DNA of 64,000 nucleotides, taken from Algoriphagus sediminis (GTDB taxonomy: Bacteria; Bacteroidota; Bacteroidia; Cytophagales; Cyclobacteriaceae). The notes beneath the pieces are model-generated. The model saw only the letters and a program-made list of their open reading frames with translations. It did not search any database and was not told the origin of the DNA. Below are positions 53,875-62,695 of this stretch, one piece after another. The translations under genes and the position numbers were made by a program. Positions within the stretch are counted from its first letter, which is position 1, and the number at the start of each line of letters is the position of its first letter. The stretch lies in NCBI RefSeq assembly GCF_030403435.1, contig NZ_JAUEPH010000001.1, positions 1 to 64,000 of the forward strand, written 5' to 3'.

Positions 53875-54156
53875 TTAAACAAGGACATCCTGAAGGTCCT
53901 CTCTTTTTTGGAAACTGGCTTTGGCAAAGGGACAAAGTGGAAGTACCCGAATTTCTCTCTCCCTGACTTCCTCCACCAGGGCTTCAAGAAGCTTCATTCC
54001 TAATCCTTCCCCTCGCAAATCATCACTTACTTCAGTGTGCTCAATAATCATTTTGGATGGCCCAGCCATGACATAAACCATTTCTGCTTTTTTGGCGTCT
54101 GAGGACCCGATATAAAAAGAGCCCCGACGGCCATCAGATTGATGCTTGATTTCCAT
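53875..54156 (-). CDS. Small GNAT-fold N-acetyltransferase (YjdJ/PF14542 type)
   Basis: This 93-residue protein has I-I-E-H-T-E-V followed by the acetyl-CoA loop R-G-E-G-L-G-M-K-L (about residues 48-56), and L-P-L-C-P-F-A-K in the last strand. This is the minimal GNAT type lacking most accessory helices. The Cys in L-C-P-F-A is conserved in this subgroup. Substrate unknown. It lies nine bases after the zinc-ribbon gene. Confidence 0.82.
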   Translation of the reverse strand: MEIKHQSDGRRGSFYIGSSDAKKAEMVYVMAGPSKMIIEHTEVSDDLRGEGLGMKLLEALVEEVREREIRVLPLCPFAKASFQKREDLQDVLV

Positions 54157-54165
54157 AAGTTTAAT

Positions 54166-54540
54166 TTAGGATTCTTTCCCCTTGACTACCAGGTACCAGT
54201 CGGAATCTAGCTCCAAATAACCAAAGTCATAGCAGTAAAAGTATTGATTCCCTTTTTTGTTTTCATAGGTGTGGGTAAAATACTTGAACTGAAAGCCAGC
54301 ACGAAGAAGCCTGTCCTTCGTAGTTTTGCCAAGATTTTCTCCTTCCGGTATAAATCCCTGAAGAATCATTCGATTCTTTTTTAAAGCATTGTTGATATTC
54401 CTGATCAGATTCGTGGTGGTCGCTTTTTGGGCATTGTTATAGTTATTGCGACACTGGTCATCACAGAACTTTTTATCAATTCTACCTTTAAGCGGTTCTC
54501 CGCAATTCAAGCATTTACGTTCTGCAGTTTGGGAATTCAT
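54166..54540 (-). CDS. Small protein with N-terminal zinc ribbon, function unknown
   Basis: This 124-residue protein starts from the ATG at 54540 (MNSQTAERK). C-L-N-C-G-E-P-L near residue 10 and F-C-D-D-Q-C-R-N-N-Y near 26 make a C-x2-C...C-x3-C zinc knuckle. A basic helical part follows, then a compact beta domain rich in aromatic residues (F-K-Y-F-T-H-T-Y, Y-F-Y-C-Y-D-F-G-Y). I do not recognise a family. Nucleic-acid binding is plausible from the zinc knuckle alone. It ends nine bases before the GNAT gene. Confidence 0.6.
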   Translation of the reverse strand: MNSQTAERKCLNCGEPLKGRIDKKFCDDQCRNNYNNAQKATTTNLIRNINNALKKNRMILQGFIPEGENLGKTTKDRLLRAGFQFKYFTHTYENKKGNQYFYCYDFGYLELDSDWYLVVKGKES

Positions 54541-54598
54541 AAGTAAAAAGATACGGCTCAATCTCCAGAATTCATAGTTTGAATCTTAGGTTTAGCTA

Positions 54599-54632
54599 AC
54601 TGACAACTGACAACTGACAACTGACAACTGAA
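54599..54632. repeat. 7-bp microsatellite ACTGACA, about 4.7 copies
   Basis: Four perfect ACTGACA units run from 54599 to 54626, followed by ACTGA. The array fills part of the 93-base gap between mog (stop at 54634) and the zinc-ribbon gene. Confidence 0.9.
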
Positions 54633-54633
54633 T

Positions 54634-55167
54634 TTACTTCTTCTTCGGTCGAAAGGGCTTCATCACTTCTTCATTGCACTCCAGGAATGGACCTCCCATC
54701 AAATCAATACAATATGGAATAGCCGGGAAAACAGCATCCAGACATTCACGAATAGACTTTGGCTTGCCGGGAAGATTGACTATCAAACTATTATTTCTGA
54801 GGCCAGCTGTCTGTCTGGATAAAATTGCGGTGGGTACAAATTTCAAAGACTCCATTCTCATCAGCTCTCCGAAACCAGGCATCATGCGGTCACAAACTGC
54901 CTCGGTAGCTTCGGGTGTCACATCCCTTTTTGCAGGACCGGTTCCGCCGGTAGTAATCACCAGACAACAACCTTCCTGGTCCACCATTTCAATTAAGACC
55001 TTTTCAATAAGCGCCTGTTCATCTGGAATAACTCGATAGCATTCCTCCCATTCAGATTTCAAATAATCATTTAGGGTATCGATAATCGCTCTTCCACTTA
55101 CATCCTCATACACGCCTGCACTGGCCCGATCACTGACAGTTACTATTCCGATTTTGGCTTTAGTCAT
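54634..55167 (-). CDS. mog: MogA/MoaB-family molybdopterin adenylyltransferase-like protein
   Basis: This 177-residue protein has I-G-I-V-T-V-S-D-R-A-S-A-G (residues 6-18). T-T-G-G-T-G-P-A-K-R-D-V-T-P-E-A-T near residue 71 is the MPT-binding loop. N-L-P-G-K-P-K-S-I near 135 is the third family block. It adenylylates molybdopterin before molybdenum insertion. No other moco genes are in the window. It is transcribed ahead of the zinc-ribbon and GNAT genes. Confidence 0.88.
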   Translation of the reverse strand: MTKAKIGIVTVSDRASAGVYEDVSGRAIIDTLNDYLKSEWEECYRVIPDEQALIEKVLIEMVDQEGCCLVITTGGTGPAKRDVTPEATEAVCDRMMPGFGELMRMESLKFVPTAILSRQTAGLRNNSLIVNLPGKPKSIRECLDAVFPAIPYCIDLMGGPFLECNEEVMKPFRPKKK

Positions 55168-55394
55168 GATTATTGGTTCTTTTTCCTTTTAATTTCAAGT
55201 CTTCTAGTTAAATATTTTTTTAATAAAATCCTTCTAAAAACTCATTTTAAGCTATTTATTCGACAACAAACGACAACAAACGGATACAAATATTTCTCTC
55301 CCGAATCGCACCAGCCCTATCTGCCAACTTTGGATCAAAGGTTTTCGAAACAGAAAATCATCATTCAAAATTTCTAACCAAAATCTATACAATC
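55168..55394. other. 227-base divergent intergenic region (mog / ssb), AT-rich
   Basis: It contains the short direct repeat CGACAACAAA twice in succession (55261-55280). No convincing -33/-7 pair, hairpin or RNA gene is seen. Promoters for both mog and ssb must lie here. Confidence 0.5.
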
Positions 55395-55769
55395 ATGAAT
55401 GCATTAAGAAACAAAGTACAGCTAATCGGACGTCTTGGAAACGCAGTTGAAATCAAGAAGCTTGAAAGCGGAAAGTCTGTAGGCCGCGTGAGCCTTGCCA
55501 CAAATGAAGTCTATAAAAATCAGAAAGGTGAGCGTGTGGAAGAAACAACCTGGCACAATATCGTGGCTTGGGGAAAGCTTGCTGAGATCATGGAAAAGTA
55601 CACCGAAAAAGGATCAGAAATCGCAGTAGAAGGTAAGATCACTAATCGTTCGTATGACGATAAGGATGGTATCAAGCGATACGTTACCGAAATTGTAATC
55701 AATGATCTCTTATTGATGGGAGATCGAAAAACTAAGGCTAAGGAAGCTGAAGCAGATCTACCATTTTAA
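55395..55769 (+). CDS. ssb: Single-stranded DNA-binding protein, short form
   Basis: This 124-residue protein has an OB fold: N-K-V-Q-L-I-G-R-L-G-N, S-L-A-T-N-E-V-Y and E-E-T-T-W-H-N-I-V-A-W-G-K-L-A, all classic SSB blocks. The disordered linker is almost absent. The tail A-D-L-P-F keeps the partner-binding tip. It could be the main SSB or a second, short SSB; many Bacteroidota have more than one. A terminator follows. Confidence 0.93.
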   Translation: MNALRNKVQLIGRLGNAVEIKKLESGKSVGRVSLATNEVYKNQKGERVEETTWHNIVAWGKLAEIMEKYTEKGSEIAVEGKITNRSYDDKDGIKRYVTEIVINDLLLMGDRKTKAKEAEADLPF

Positions 55770-55793
55770 GTGGTTATTGATCCAAAAAAAGGA

Positions 55794-55827
55794 AGCCGGA
55801 ATCGAAGGTCGATCCCGGCTTTTTTTA
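55794..55827 (+). terminator. Rho-independent terminator after ssb (also faces the acylase gene)
   Basis: AGCCGG-A-ATCGA (55794-55805) pairs with TCGAT-C-CCGGCT (55809-55820) around a 3-base loop with one internal mismatch. Seven Ts follow, and As precede it on the other side, so it may work for the convergent penicillin-acylase gene as well. Confidence 0.9.
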
Positions 55828-58002
55828 TCTCATTCCTGGACTATATTTTTCCTCCATCCTATTCTCCACATCTTCACGATAATAGGCCACATCTTTGAAC
55901 TCTTCATCAGCATACAATTGTGCCTGATCCATGAAATGAGGAGAATTTGGATCTCCACTTTGGCCTCCGGCCAAAAGACTTTTCGCCCTCACCTTATCCC
56001 CAAATTCTACAACAGCTACAAAGCTATTACCTCGGTAGCCGTAAAGTCTCTTGGTATTATCAGTGGACCGAGAACCAAAGGCAGCTAAAGCACCCCAACG
56101 ACCCGAAGCCATCCCTACTGGAATATAACTCTTATCATCATCAAAATCCGCATCAATCTCCCCACTCAAGCGCTGAAAACGGTTCATTTCTCCCCAAGGA
56201 ATCCTCCATGTCCCGAAATCATCTACTAGCTCTGTAATGGTCCTATCGAAAGCCTCGACCAATTCAGATTTCTCTGGAATTTCATACTCTCCAAGAATGC
56301 TGGGATGATCAATAAACCGATTAATTGAACCCACAGACCTGGCATAAGTCATCCCATAAAAATGAGCCAGAGTCATTGCTTCGGATTCAAGCCCCGTGCG
56401 ATAATCCCAATCTTTCAGGACTTCAATCGCTTCTGGGTTATTCTGACCCATTTGGTCGTAAGCCTGAATTAATTCAGGAATAAGCTCTGCAAAAGCAGGT
56501 AAATACGGATCATATGCCATCTCAATAAAACTTTCGATTGTCATATCCTTTGCATCTTTGAGAACCTGAACGGCATGGATACCGCGGAAATTCTCCTGAT
56601 CCGGAGCCATATAAAATGGATAATCTTCACGTTTTGGTGAAAACTCACCTGCTGCGGTAAAGGGGGTGGAATTGCAGTTTTGGATCCAATTTGTTTCAGG
56701 GTTTTTGATGACTATACTTTCATCAACCGTATGTAATCCTTGCCAATCGGTAGCAGGATCGCTTCCATCCACAGGTCTACTAAAGTCAAACTCAGGATTC
56801 CTCTTAGGAATAAAGTTTCCATGGAAATAGGCAATATTTCCTTCAGCATCGGCAAAAACAGTATTGTTGGATGAGTTAGTGCGGATATTCATCATCTCCC
56901 GAAACTCATCATAATTGGCCAATTTTGTCCGCATATAGCTTTGAGAAAGTGCGTTAACTGGATCCCAATTGATTTTGGTGGCAACCCAGTCTTCTCCTAT
57001 TTTATGAGTGATTGGACCATGGTGGGAGCGATAAATCGTAAAATCTTTGCTTGCTTCACCTTCTGCAGTTTTGTATTTCAAAGAGATATCAAAAGACTCC
57101 AAAGGTTTTTCTTCTTCCCCGTACTGATACACCAATTTCCCATCACTCGTCTCCTTTACATCCTCCACAAACTCATCTATAAAATCTACACGGGTGGAAG
57201 TATGAATCCAACCTGTTTTTTCATTGAAACCCTGATAAACAAAAAATTGCCCCCAAGTTACTGCACCATAAGCATTAAGCCCTTCATTACTCACGACATG
57301 CACCTCGGGCCGGAAGTAAAACGAAGTATGTGGATTAATTAGCAACATGGCATTTCCTGATTCGGTCAGCTCTCCGGAAATTGCAATCCCATTAGATCCT
57401 GCCGGTTCCTCCATAAGCTCTGGAGACTTCCATTCTTCATATGATTCCAAACCCGCCATCACAGGCTCATTTTCATAAAAAGCCTGGATTCTCCGAGTAG
57501 GAATCTGCTCGATATCACCCCCAATCGATCCTTCACTGAAAAACATTGGCATCCAGGGTTCATATCTCGTAATCACTTGAGGAGTCACCTCAGGATGAGT
57601 AGCCAAATAATAATTAACTCCATCTGCAAAAGCCTGGCAAAGTTCCTGCAACCATTCCGGGGCTGATTCATAAGCCGCGATTGCCTCAGCCTCGGTCATA
57701 TACATATTGGCTCGTACATCTGAATAGATTGCTTCTTCTCCTAAAAGTTCGGCGAGCCTACCGGTCGCCCAAACATAATTTCGCTCTACCCTCCTGAAAT
57801 CATCTTCACATTGAGCGTACAATAGACCAAAAACGGCATCCGCATCAGTTTCACCGTAAATATGGGGCACTCCATAATCATCCCGAATAATCTCTACTCT
57901 GGAAGCCTGTTCTTCCCATTTTTTGAGTTCAGGATCTTTTTGAGGCTGACAGGCAGCAAATACCAGAATAGAAAAAAGGATTAAAAGTGGTGATCGTCTC
58001 AT
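55825..58002 (-). CDS. Penicillin-acylase-family lipoprotein (N-terminal nucleophile hydrolase)
   Basis: This 725-residue protein has a lipobox F-A-A-C (Cys18). V-E-I-I-R-D-D-Y-G-V-P-H-I-Y-G (about residues 36-50) is the start of the alpha chain. The autoprocessing site is A-G-S-N-G-I-A-I-S, giving nucleophile Ser203 and conserved Asn204. N-P-H-T-S near 220 and N-S-S-N-N-T near 371 follow. Relatives cleave penicillin, cephalosporins or acyl-homoserine lactones (PvdQ). The substrate is unknown. As an envelope lipoprotein it could recycle or quench N-acyl compounds. Confidence 0.9.
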   Translation of the reverse strand: MRRSPLLILFSILVFAACQPQKDPELKKWEEQASRVEIIRDDYGVPHIYGETDADAVFGLLYAQCEDDFRRVERNYVWATGRLAELLGEEAIYSDVRANMYMTEAEAIAAYESAPEWLQELCQAFADGVNYYLATHPEVTPQVITRYEPWMPMFFSEGSIGGDIEQIPTRRIQAFYENEPVMAGLESYEEWKSPELMEEPAGSNGIAISGELTESGNAMLLINPHTSFYFRPEVHVVSNEGLNAYGAVTWGQFFVYQGFNEKTGWIHTSTRVDFIDEFVEDVKETSDGKLVYQYGEEEKPLESFDISLKYKTAEGEASKDFTIYRSHHGPITHKIGEDWVATKINWDPVNALSQSYMRTKLANYDEFREMMNIRTNSSNNTVFADAEGNIAYFHGNFIPKRNPEFDFSRPVDGSDPATDWQGLHTVDESIVIKNPETNWIQNCNSTPFTAAGEFSPKREDYPFYMAPDQENFRGIHAVQVLKDAKDMTIESFIEMAYDPYLPAFAELIPELIQAYDQMGQNNPEAIEVLKDWDYRTGLESEAMTLAHFYGMTYARSVGSINRFIDHPSILGEYEIPEKSELVEAFDRTITELVDDFGTWRIPWGEMNRFQRLSGEIDADFDDDKSYIPVGMASGRWGALAAFGSRSTDNTKRLYGYRGNSFVAVVEFGDKVRAKSLLAGGQSGDPNSPHFMDQAQLYADEEFKDVAYYREDVENRMEEKYSPGMR

Positions 58003-58064
58003 ATGTTTGAAATTCGTGATGGGTTCAAATAATGAGAAATATTCACTTAAATCAAAGCAAGAAT

Positions 58065-58955
58065 TTACCGATGGGAATCATAGAAGTTCACAGGCAATTT
58101 GGATTGTAAATCAGAGATCAATCCCGCTGGTATCTTTTTTGACTCCTGAAAACCTTTACATGTAGATTTTAATTGTGCTAAACTACTAGCTCCAATTACC
58201 AGACTTCCGATAGCTAGCTGAGCCAGAGAAAATCCAATCAGCATTGCCTCTCCAGAATACTCAAAAGAATTAATCAGTTTTTGTGTTGATTCCACTTCAG
58301 CCTCGGTGTAAGTCAAATAAGGTTTAGGAATTTTATTTATCAAAAAACCTTTGGCATAAACACCCCGAGCTAGAATTTTAATTCCGGCTTCAGTAGCCAT
58401 TTGAAAAATGGATTCTTCCGGCCTGCGATCCAAGGGGGAATATTGTGACATAATTGTGGAAGCATTTGAATTCTTAGAAACAATTCTAACCACATTAGGC
58501 CGAATGGATGAAACTCCGTAGGCTCGAATCTTACCTTCAGACTTTAAATCCTCGAATGTGGAAAAAATATCATCCCATGGATCTTCCAGTGTTCCTCCAT
58601 GCAATTGATAAATATCGATTCGATCCGTTTTAAGCCTCTTCAGACTCATTTCCAAACCTTTACGTATTTGCTTTGGGCTAGGATCCCAGTGCCAGGAAAC
58701 CCCATCTGAATTCCAGACATTTCCAACTTTGCTCGCTATGAGAAAATCATCTCTTCTTCCTTTCAGAGCTTTGCCCATCAGGGCTTCTATCTTCCCTTTT
58801 TCATACAAATCCGCTGTATCCAAAAGATTAATTCCTTTCTCAAAAGCGAAGTCAATCATATTTTGTGCTTCATTAAAATCATCCGGCATGGACATAGTCC
58901 CAATGGCTAATTTTGATAACTTCAGGTTCACCTTTTCGAGGTTGGTATACTCCAT
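58065..58955 (-). CDS. Aldo/keto reductase
   Basis: This 296-residue TIM barrel has N-L-L-D-T-A-D-L-Y (catalytic Asp and Tyr, residues 45-53), Lys in I-A-S-K-V-G-N and His in D-I-Y-Q-L-H-G. The NADPH-binding end is I-G-A-S-S-L-A-Q-L. It is a typical stand-alone NADPH-dependent carbonyl reductase. The upstream region is shared with pfkA, transcribed divergently. Confidence 0.9.
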   Translation of the reverse strand: MEYTNLEKVNLKLSKLAIGTMSMPDDFNEAQNMIDFAFEKGINLLDTADLYEKGKIEALMGKALKGRRDDFLIASKVGNVWNSDGVSWHWDPSPKQIRKGLEMSLKRLKTDRIDIYQLHGGTLEDPWDDIFSTFEDLKSEGKIRAYGVSSIRPNVVRIVSKNSNASTIMSQYSPLDRRPEESIFQMATEAGIKILARGVYAKGFLINKIPKPYLTYTEAEVESTQKLINSFEYSGEAMLIGFSLAQLAIGSLVIGASSLAQLKSTCKGFQESKKIPAGLISDLQSKLPVNFYDSHR

Positions 58956-59039
58956 AGGACTGGCTTTTAACTTAAAATTAGTCTAATATTTTAACCATTT
59001 AAAAACATTAGATAAAGATAGAAACCTATTAGATTCGCT

Positions 59040-59047
59040 TACTTTTG
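59040..59047 (+). promoter_or_regulatory. Predicted -7 box of pfkA
   Basis: TACTTTTG exactly matches TAnnTTTG and lies 18 bases before the ATG at 59066. No clear -33 TTTG is found 19-21 bases upstream. Confidence 0.4.
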
Positions 59048-59065
59048 CACAAGAAACCTATTAAA

Positions 59066-60040
59066 ATGAAGAAGATTGCTGTATTTACATCAGGTGGAGA
59101 CAGTCCAGGAATGAATGCCTGTTTGAGGGCCGTAGTCAGGACTGCTATTTTTCGAGAATTGGAAGTTTATGGTGTTTACCGTGGATATGAAGGGATGATC
59201 GATGGAGACATCAAAAGGATGTATACCCACTCTGTGAGTAACATTGTACAGCGGGGAGGCACTATTCTAAAATCTGCCAGATCGAAAGAATTCATGACTC
59301 CTGCGGGAAGGAAAAAAGCTTATGAGAACCTTGCAAAGCATGGGATTGAAGGAATAGTGGCAATCGGTGGAGATGGAACCTTTACCGGGGCAAAGATTTT
59401 TTTCGAAGAGTATGGAATCCCTACCGTAGGCTGCCCTGGCACTATAGACAATGATATTTATGGAACGGATTATACTATTGGTTTTGATACGGCTGTAAAT
59501 ACTGCATTGGCGGCAATCGACAAGATTCGAGACACAGCTGCTTCTCATGATCGAATTTTCTTTATTGAAGTTATGGGGCGTGATGCAGGCTTTATTGGCG
59601 TTGAATGCGGAATAGGTGGTGGTGCTGAATTCGTGATGGTTCCCGAAACCAAAACCGATCTTGACTCTGTGGTCAAAGACCTGAAAAACCTCCGAAAAAC
59701 GAAAACTTCCAGTGTGATTGTGGTAGCGGAGGGAGACGATGCAGGAAGTGCAGATGTGATCATGGAAAAGGTAAAAACTAAACTAAATGACAACACCAAA
59801 GAATTTAAGGTGACCACACTTGGGCATATCCAACGAGGTGGAAACCCAACGGCCAGAGATCGTGTTTTGGCAAGTAGATGTGGGATGGCAGCAGTGGATG
59901 GACTTTTGGCAGGCAAACAAAATTGCATGGCAGGAGTCACTAATCAGGAAGTAGTGTACACTCCTTTTCAGGATTGCATAGGAAAGGAAAAACCTATTAT
60001 TCCTGATCACCTTGAATTAATAAAAGTCTTAAGTATCTGA
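59066..60040 (+). CDS. pfkA: ATP-dependent 6-phosphofructokinase
   Basis: This 324-residue protein starts from the ATG at 59066. S-G-G-D-S-P-G-M-N-A near residue 9 binds ATP, with G-G-D-G-T-F-T-G-A the second ATP block. P-G-T-I-D-N-D-I-x-G-T-D holds the catalytic Asp, and M-G-R-D-A-G contacts the sugar phosphate. Gly at G-G-D-G (position 104 in the E. coli enzyme) favours ATP over pyrophosphate as donor. It is the committed step of glycolysis. Confidence 0.95.
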   Translation: MKKIAVFTSGGDSPGMNACLRAVVRTAIFRELEVYGVYRGYEGMIDGDIKRMYTHSVSNIVQRGGTILKSARSKEFMTPAGRKKAYENLAKHGIEGIVAIGGDGTFTGAKIFFEEYGIPTVGCPGTIDNDIYGTDYTIGFDTAVNTALAAIDKIRDTAASHDRIFFIEVMGRDAGFIGVECGIGGGAEFVMVPETKTDLDSVVKDLKNLRKTKTSSVIVVAEGDDAGSADVIMEKVKTKLNDNTKEFKVTTLGHIQRGGNPTARDRVLASRCGMAAVDGLLAGKQNCMAGVTNQEVVYTPFQDCIGKEKPIIPDHLELIKVLSI

Positions 60041-60041
60041 T

Positions 60042-60377
60042 ATGGGATTTATTCCAATTTTTCTTACCCTAGGGGGAGCTTGTCTCCTTTTTTTTCTGAC
60101 TGTGCGAAATTCCATGCAGAAAAAACTGAATCGGCACCTGGAGCTCCGCCAAGAACTTAAGGAGATCGAAAAACTGAAGGATCTGGTGATACAGAGTGAA
60201 ACGGTTGAGGCTTTCCTCAAAAAGATTAAAACTGAAGCAAAGAGTCTAAATCTTGATAGCTCGGCAAAGGATAAAATTCGCGATCTCAAGGTAAATAGGG
60301 TTCAGTTCAATCAGCTGATTGCAAAGGCACCATATAACTGGGTGGCAAAAATTAGCGGTTTTCAGCCCATCAACTGA
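60042..60377 (+). CDS. Small membrane-anchored coiled-coil protein, function unknown
   Basis: This 111-residue protein has one membrane segment (about residues 4-21). A charged helix follows (residues 25-60, with regularly spaced L, E and K), then a basic C-terminal half. It starts one base after the pfkA stop. Its last 16 bases overlap the 3' end of the convergent miaA gene. No family is recognised. Confidence 0.6.
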   Translation: MGFIPIFLTLGGACLLFFLTVRNSMQKKLNRHLELRQELKEIEKLKDLVIQSETVEAFLKKIKTEAKSLNLDSSAKDKIRDLKVNRVQFNQLIAKAPYNWVAKISGFQPIN

Positions 60378-61318
60378 GCCTGGATATACTTCAAAACCCC
60401 ATCTTCATCCCCAGCCTCAAACCAATTGATTTTTGGATTTCTTTTAAACCAGGTCATTTGGCGTTTTGCATACCTTCGAGAGTTTCTTTTTAGTAACCTA
60501 ATGGCTTCTTCCCGGTCATATTCTCCTTCTAGATATCCGAATACCTCGGAGTAACCAACGGTTTGAAGTGCATTGAGATGTCTAAGTGGAAAAAACTTCT
60601 CTGCTTCTTCAAAAAGTCCTTTATCGATCATTAAGTCCATTCTTTGGTTTATTCGATCATAAAGTGCTTTTCGCTCCATCTCCACTCCGATCTGTATTGT
60701 CTCGAAATTCCTTTTAGCAAGAGCCTTATTTCTAAATGAACTAAAGGGCTTGCCAGTTCCTCGAAATACTTCCAAAGCACGCATCAATCGATTTGGGTTT
60801 TGAATATCTGCAACCTTCATAAATTCCGAATCAGCTTGTAGAAGCTCATCCTGAAGATATTTCAGCCCAAGTCTCTCGTACTGATCAATTAGTTCCTCAC
60901 GGATTTCCTTGGGGATTTCTGGAATCGGATCAAAGCCATTGGTTATAGCATCAGCAAATAATCCCGATCCACCCGTCATCACAACCAGATTCTTTGACTT
61001 ATAAAGTTTATCAAGAATGGCCAATGCGTCCTGTTCAAACTTCTTTACATCGTAATTCTCATGAATGGATCGACTATTAATCAAATGATGTGGAACTTGA
61101 TCCAATTCCTCTTGGCTCGGTTTGGCAGTGCCAATTTCAAGCTCACAATAAAACTGCCTGCTATCACATGAAATAATCTCAGTCTGTAGATTTTTAGCTA
61201 CTTTTATAGACAGGGATGTCTTTCCTACTGCAGTGGGACCGACTATCAGAATTAGATACTTTTTGGGCTTTTTTAAAGTCACTTTTGAATATTCTTGGAA
61301 TGCAAAATAACCAGACAT
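60362..61318 (-). CDS. miaA: tRNA dimethylallyltransferase
   Basis: This protein of about 318 residues has Walker A G-P-T-A-V-G-K-T-S (near residue 28) and the family's D-S-R-Q-F-Y. L-I-N-S and the tRNA-binding block R-Y-A-K-R-Q-M-T-W-F follow. The usual N-terminus begins shortly before the P-loop, so a GTG at 61282 is an alternative start that would remove the overlap with the divergent response-regulator gene. It prenylates A37 of tRNAs, the step before MiaB (41209-42684). Confidence 0.93.
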   Translation of the reverse strand: MSGYFAFQEYSKVTLKKPKKYLILIVGPTAVGKTSLSIKVAKNLQTEIISCDSRQFYCELEIGTAKPSQEELDQVPHHLINSRSIHENYDVKKFEQDALAILDKLYKSKNLVVMTGGSGLFADAITNGFDPIPEIPKEIREELIDQYERLGLKYLQDELLQADSEFMKVADIQNPNRLMRALEVFRGTGKPFSSFRNKALAKRNFETIQIGVEMERKALYDRINQRMDLMIDKGLFEEAEKFFPLRHLNALQTVGYSEVFGYLEGEYDREEAIRLLKRNSRRYAKRQMTWFKRNPKINWFEAGDEDGVLKYIQAQLMG

Positions 61319-62049
61319 CAAGAAAAAAAATACTGATCATCGAAGATCAGCCTTTACATCAAAAAATATTTGAGAATCTCTTAAGTAGAACTTACGACTT
61401 ATTCATCGTGAAAACGCTTGACGAAGCCACTAAAATTTTGGAATCGGAAAACCCTCAAATGATGATTATGGACATCCATATAGATGGATTTGATGGAAGA
61501 AGTTGTCTCGAGTACCCAACCCTCTTAATTCCGGTCGTGGCCACTAGCGCTTCGGCAGAAATGTCGACAGAAGGATATCAAGAATTTGGTTTTAGTGGTT
61601 TTATCAAAAAACCAGCATCAGCACGAGAGACAATAAAAATAGTAGATCGTGCTCTGAAAGAAACCCCACAACAGCTTAAAGAAAAGGAAAACACTTCTGC
61701 CTTAAACCAACAAGTGGTAAAGGAGCTCATAAGTTTTAATTCAAAAGAGAGATTAATCTCAATCTATCAGGATTTTATTCTGGAAACCAGGGAATTACTA
61801 GATCGCATTGAAAGCTCATTAATTGATAATAGTCAACGAAAAACCATAGAGGTTTTTCATACGATCAAAGGAAATTCAGGAACTTTGGGAGCTCAAAAAA
61901 TTCACGATCTCAGCACAAAGGCACAAGAGTTCGCACGGGACCAAAATACCCTAGAAGCTAAGAAATTCATACCCATAATTCGCAAAGAAGTAGGCTCCCT
62001 AGAGATGCTTCTTGCAAGCCCAACCATATTTAACAATGGACAGCACTAA
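61300..62049 (+). CDS. Receiver-Hpt two-domain phosphorelay protein
   Basis: This 249-residue protein starts from the ATG at 61300. The receiver domain (residues 8-125) has acidic pocket I-I-E-D-Q, phosphoacceptor Asp58 in I-M-D-I-H, and Lys in F-I-K-K-P. The Hpt domain (about 135-245) has H-T-I-K-G-N-S-G-T-L-G with His187. It could pass phosphate between a hybrid kinase and the next protein. The start region overlaps the longer reading of divergent miaA by about 20 bases. It overlaps the following receiver gene by 14 bases. Confidence 0.85.
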   Translation: MQNNQTSRKKILIIEDQPLHQKIFENLLSRTYDLFIVKTLDEATKILESENPQMMIMDIHIDGFDGRSCLEYPTLLIPVVATSASAEMSTEGYQEFGFSGFIKKPASARETIKIVDRALKETPQQLKEKENTSALNQQVVKELISFNSKERLISIYQDFILETRELLDRIESSLIDNSQRKTIEVFHTIKGNSGTLGAQKIHDLSTKAQEFARDQNTLEAKKFIPIIRKEVGSLEMLLASPTIFNNGQH

Positions 62050-62416
62050 GAGAATATTAGTAGGCGAGGATAGCTCGGTTATCATAAATTTGACCAAGAG
62101 TGTTCTTTCTTTCGAAAATTATGAAATCAAGTCAGCAAAAGATGGAACCCAGGTTTTGGATCTCCTACAGAATGAGGATTTTGATTTAGTTTTGATGGAT
62201 ATTTCAATGCCCAAAATGGATGGAATAGAATGTACAAAGGCTATTAGAAACCTTCCTGACCAAGCAAAAGCATCCATTCCAATTATTGCGATTACAGGTA
62301 ATCTTAAAAACTTCACCAAAGAGCAATATAAGACGATGGGATTTACTGATTTTCTTCAAAAACCATTAAATTATGACTTGCTTTTGGCAACCGTGAAGAA
62401 GATCATAAATAAGTAG
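62036..62416 (+). CDS. Single-domain response regulator partnered with the REC-Hpt protein
   Basis: This 126-residue receiver domain starts from the ATG at 62036. V-G-E-D-S-S is the acidic pocket, Asp55 in L-M-D-I-S-M-P the phosphoacceptor, A-I-T-G the switch Thr and L-Q-K-P-L the Lys. Overlap with the upstream REC-Hpt gene by 14 bases implies coupled translation. No output domain is present, so it signals through protein contacts or back through the Hpt. Confidence 0.88.
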   Translation: MDSTKRILVGEDSSVIINLTKSVLSFENYEIKSAKDGTQVLDLLQNEDFDLVLMDISMPKMDGIECTKAIRNLPDQAKASIPIIAITGNLKNFTKEQYKTMGFTDFLQKPLNYDLLLATVKKIINK

Positions 62417-62695
62417 ATGACGATAAAATACACGAAGCATTTTCTTGATAAACTAGAAAACCTGTTTGCGGGGTCAGAATACGTTCTCCGCTATGAAAAA
62501 GGCAACTTCAAGTCTGGCTACTGTATTTTAAAAGACACTAAAATAGTCATCATCAATAAGTACTTTCCGCTGGATGGAAAGATCAATGCCCTTATTGAAA
62601 TTCTTTCAGAACTACAGCTTAACCCACAGGATTTCGCGAATAAAGCAGATCAGGATTTTCTGGAAAAACTAGGACAAACCACGCTTAAATTTTGA
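62417..62695 (+). CDS. Small conserved-looking protein of unknown function
   Basis: This 92-residue soluble protein starts immediately after the receiver-gene stop. F-x-G-S-E-Y-V-L-R-Y-E-K-G-N-F-K-S-G-Y-C is a beta-rich core, followed by helical I-N-A-L-I-E-I-L-S-E-L. No motif is recognised. Its TGA overlaps the TTG start of the metallohydrolase gene, so it is in the same transcript and probably functionally tied to it. Confidence 0.6.
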   Translation: MTIKYTKHFLDKLENLFAGSEYVLRYEKGNFKSGYCILKDTKIVIINKYFPLDGKINALIEILSELQLNPQDFANKADQDFLEKLGQTTLKF

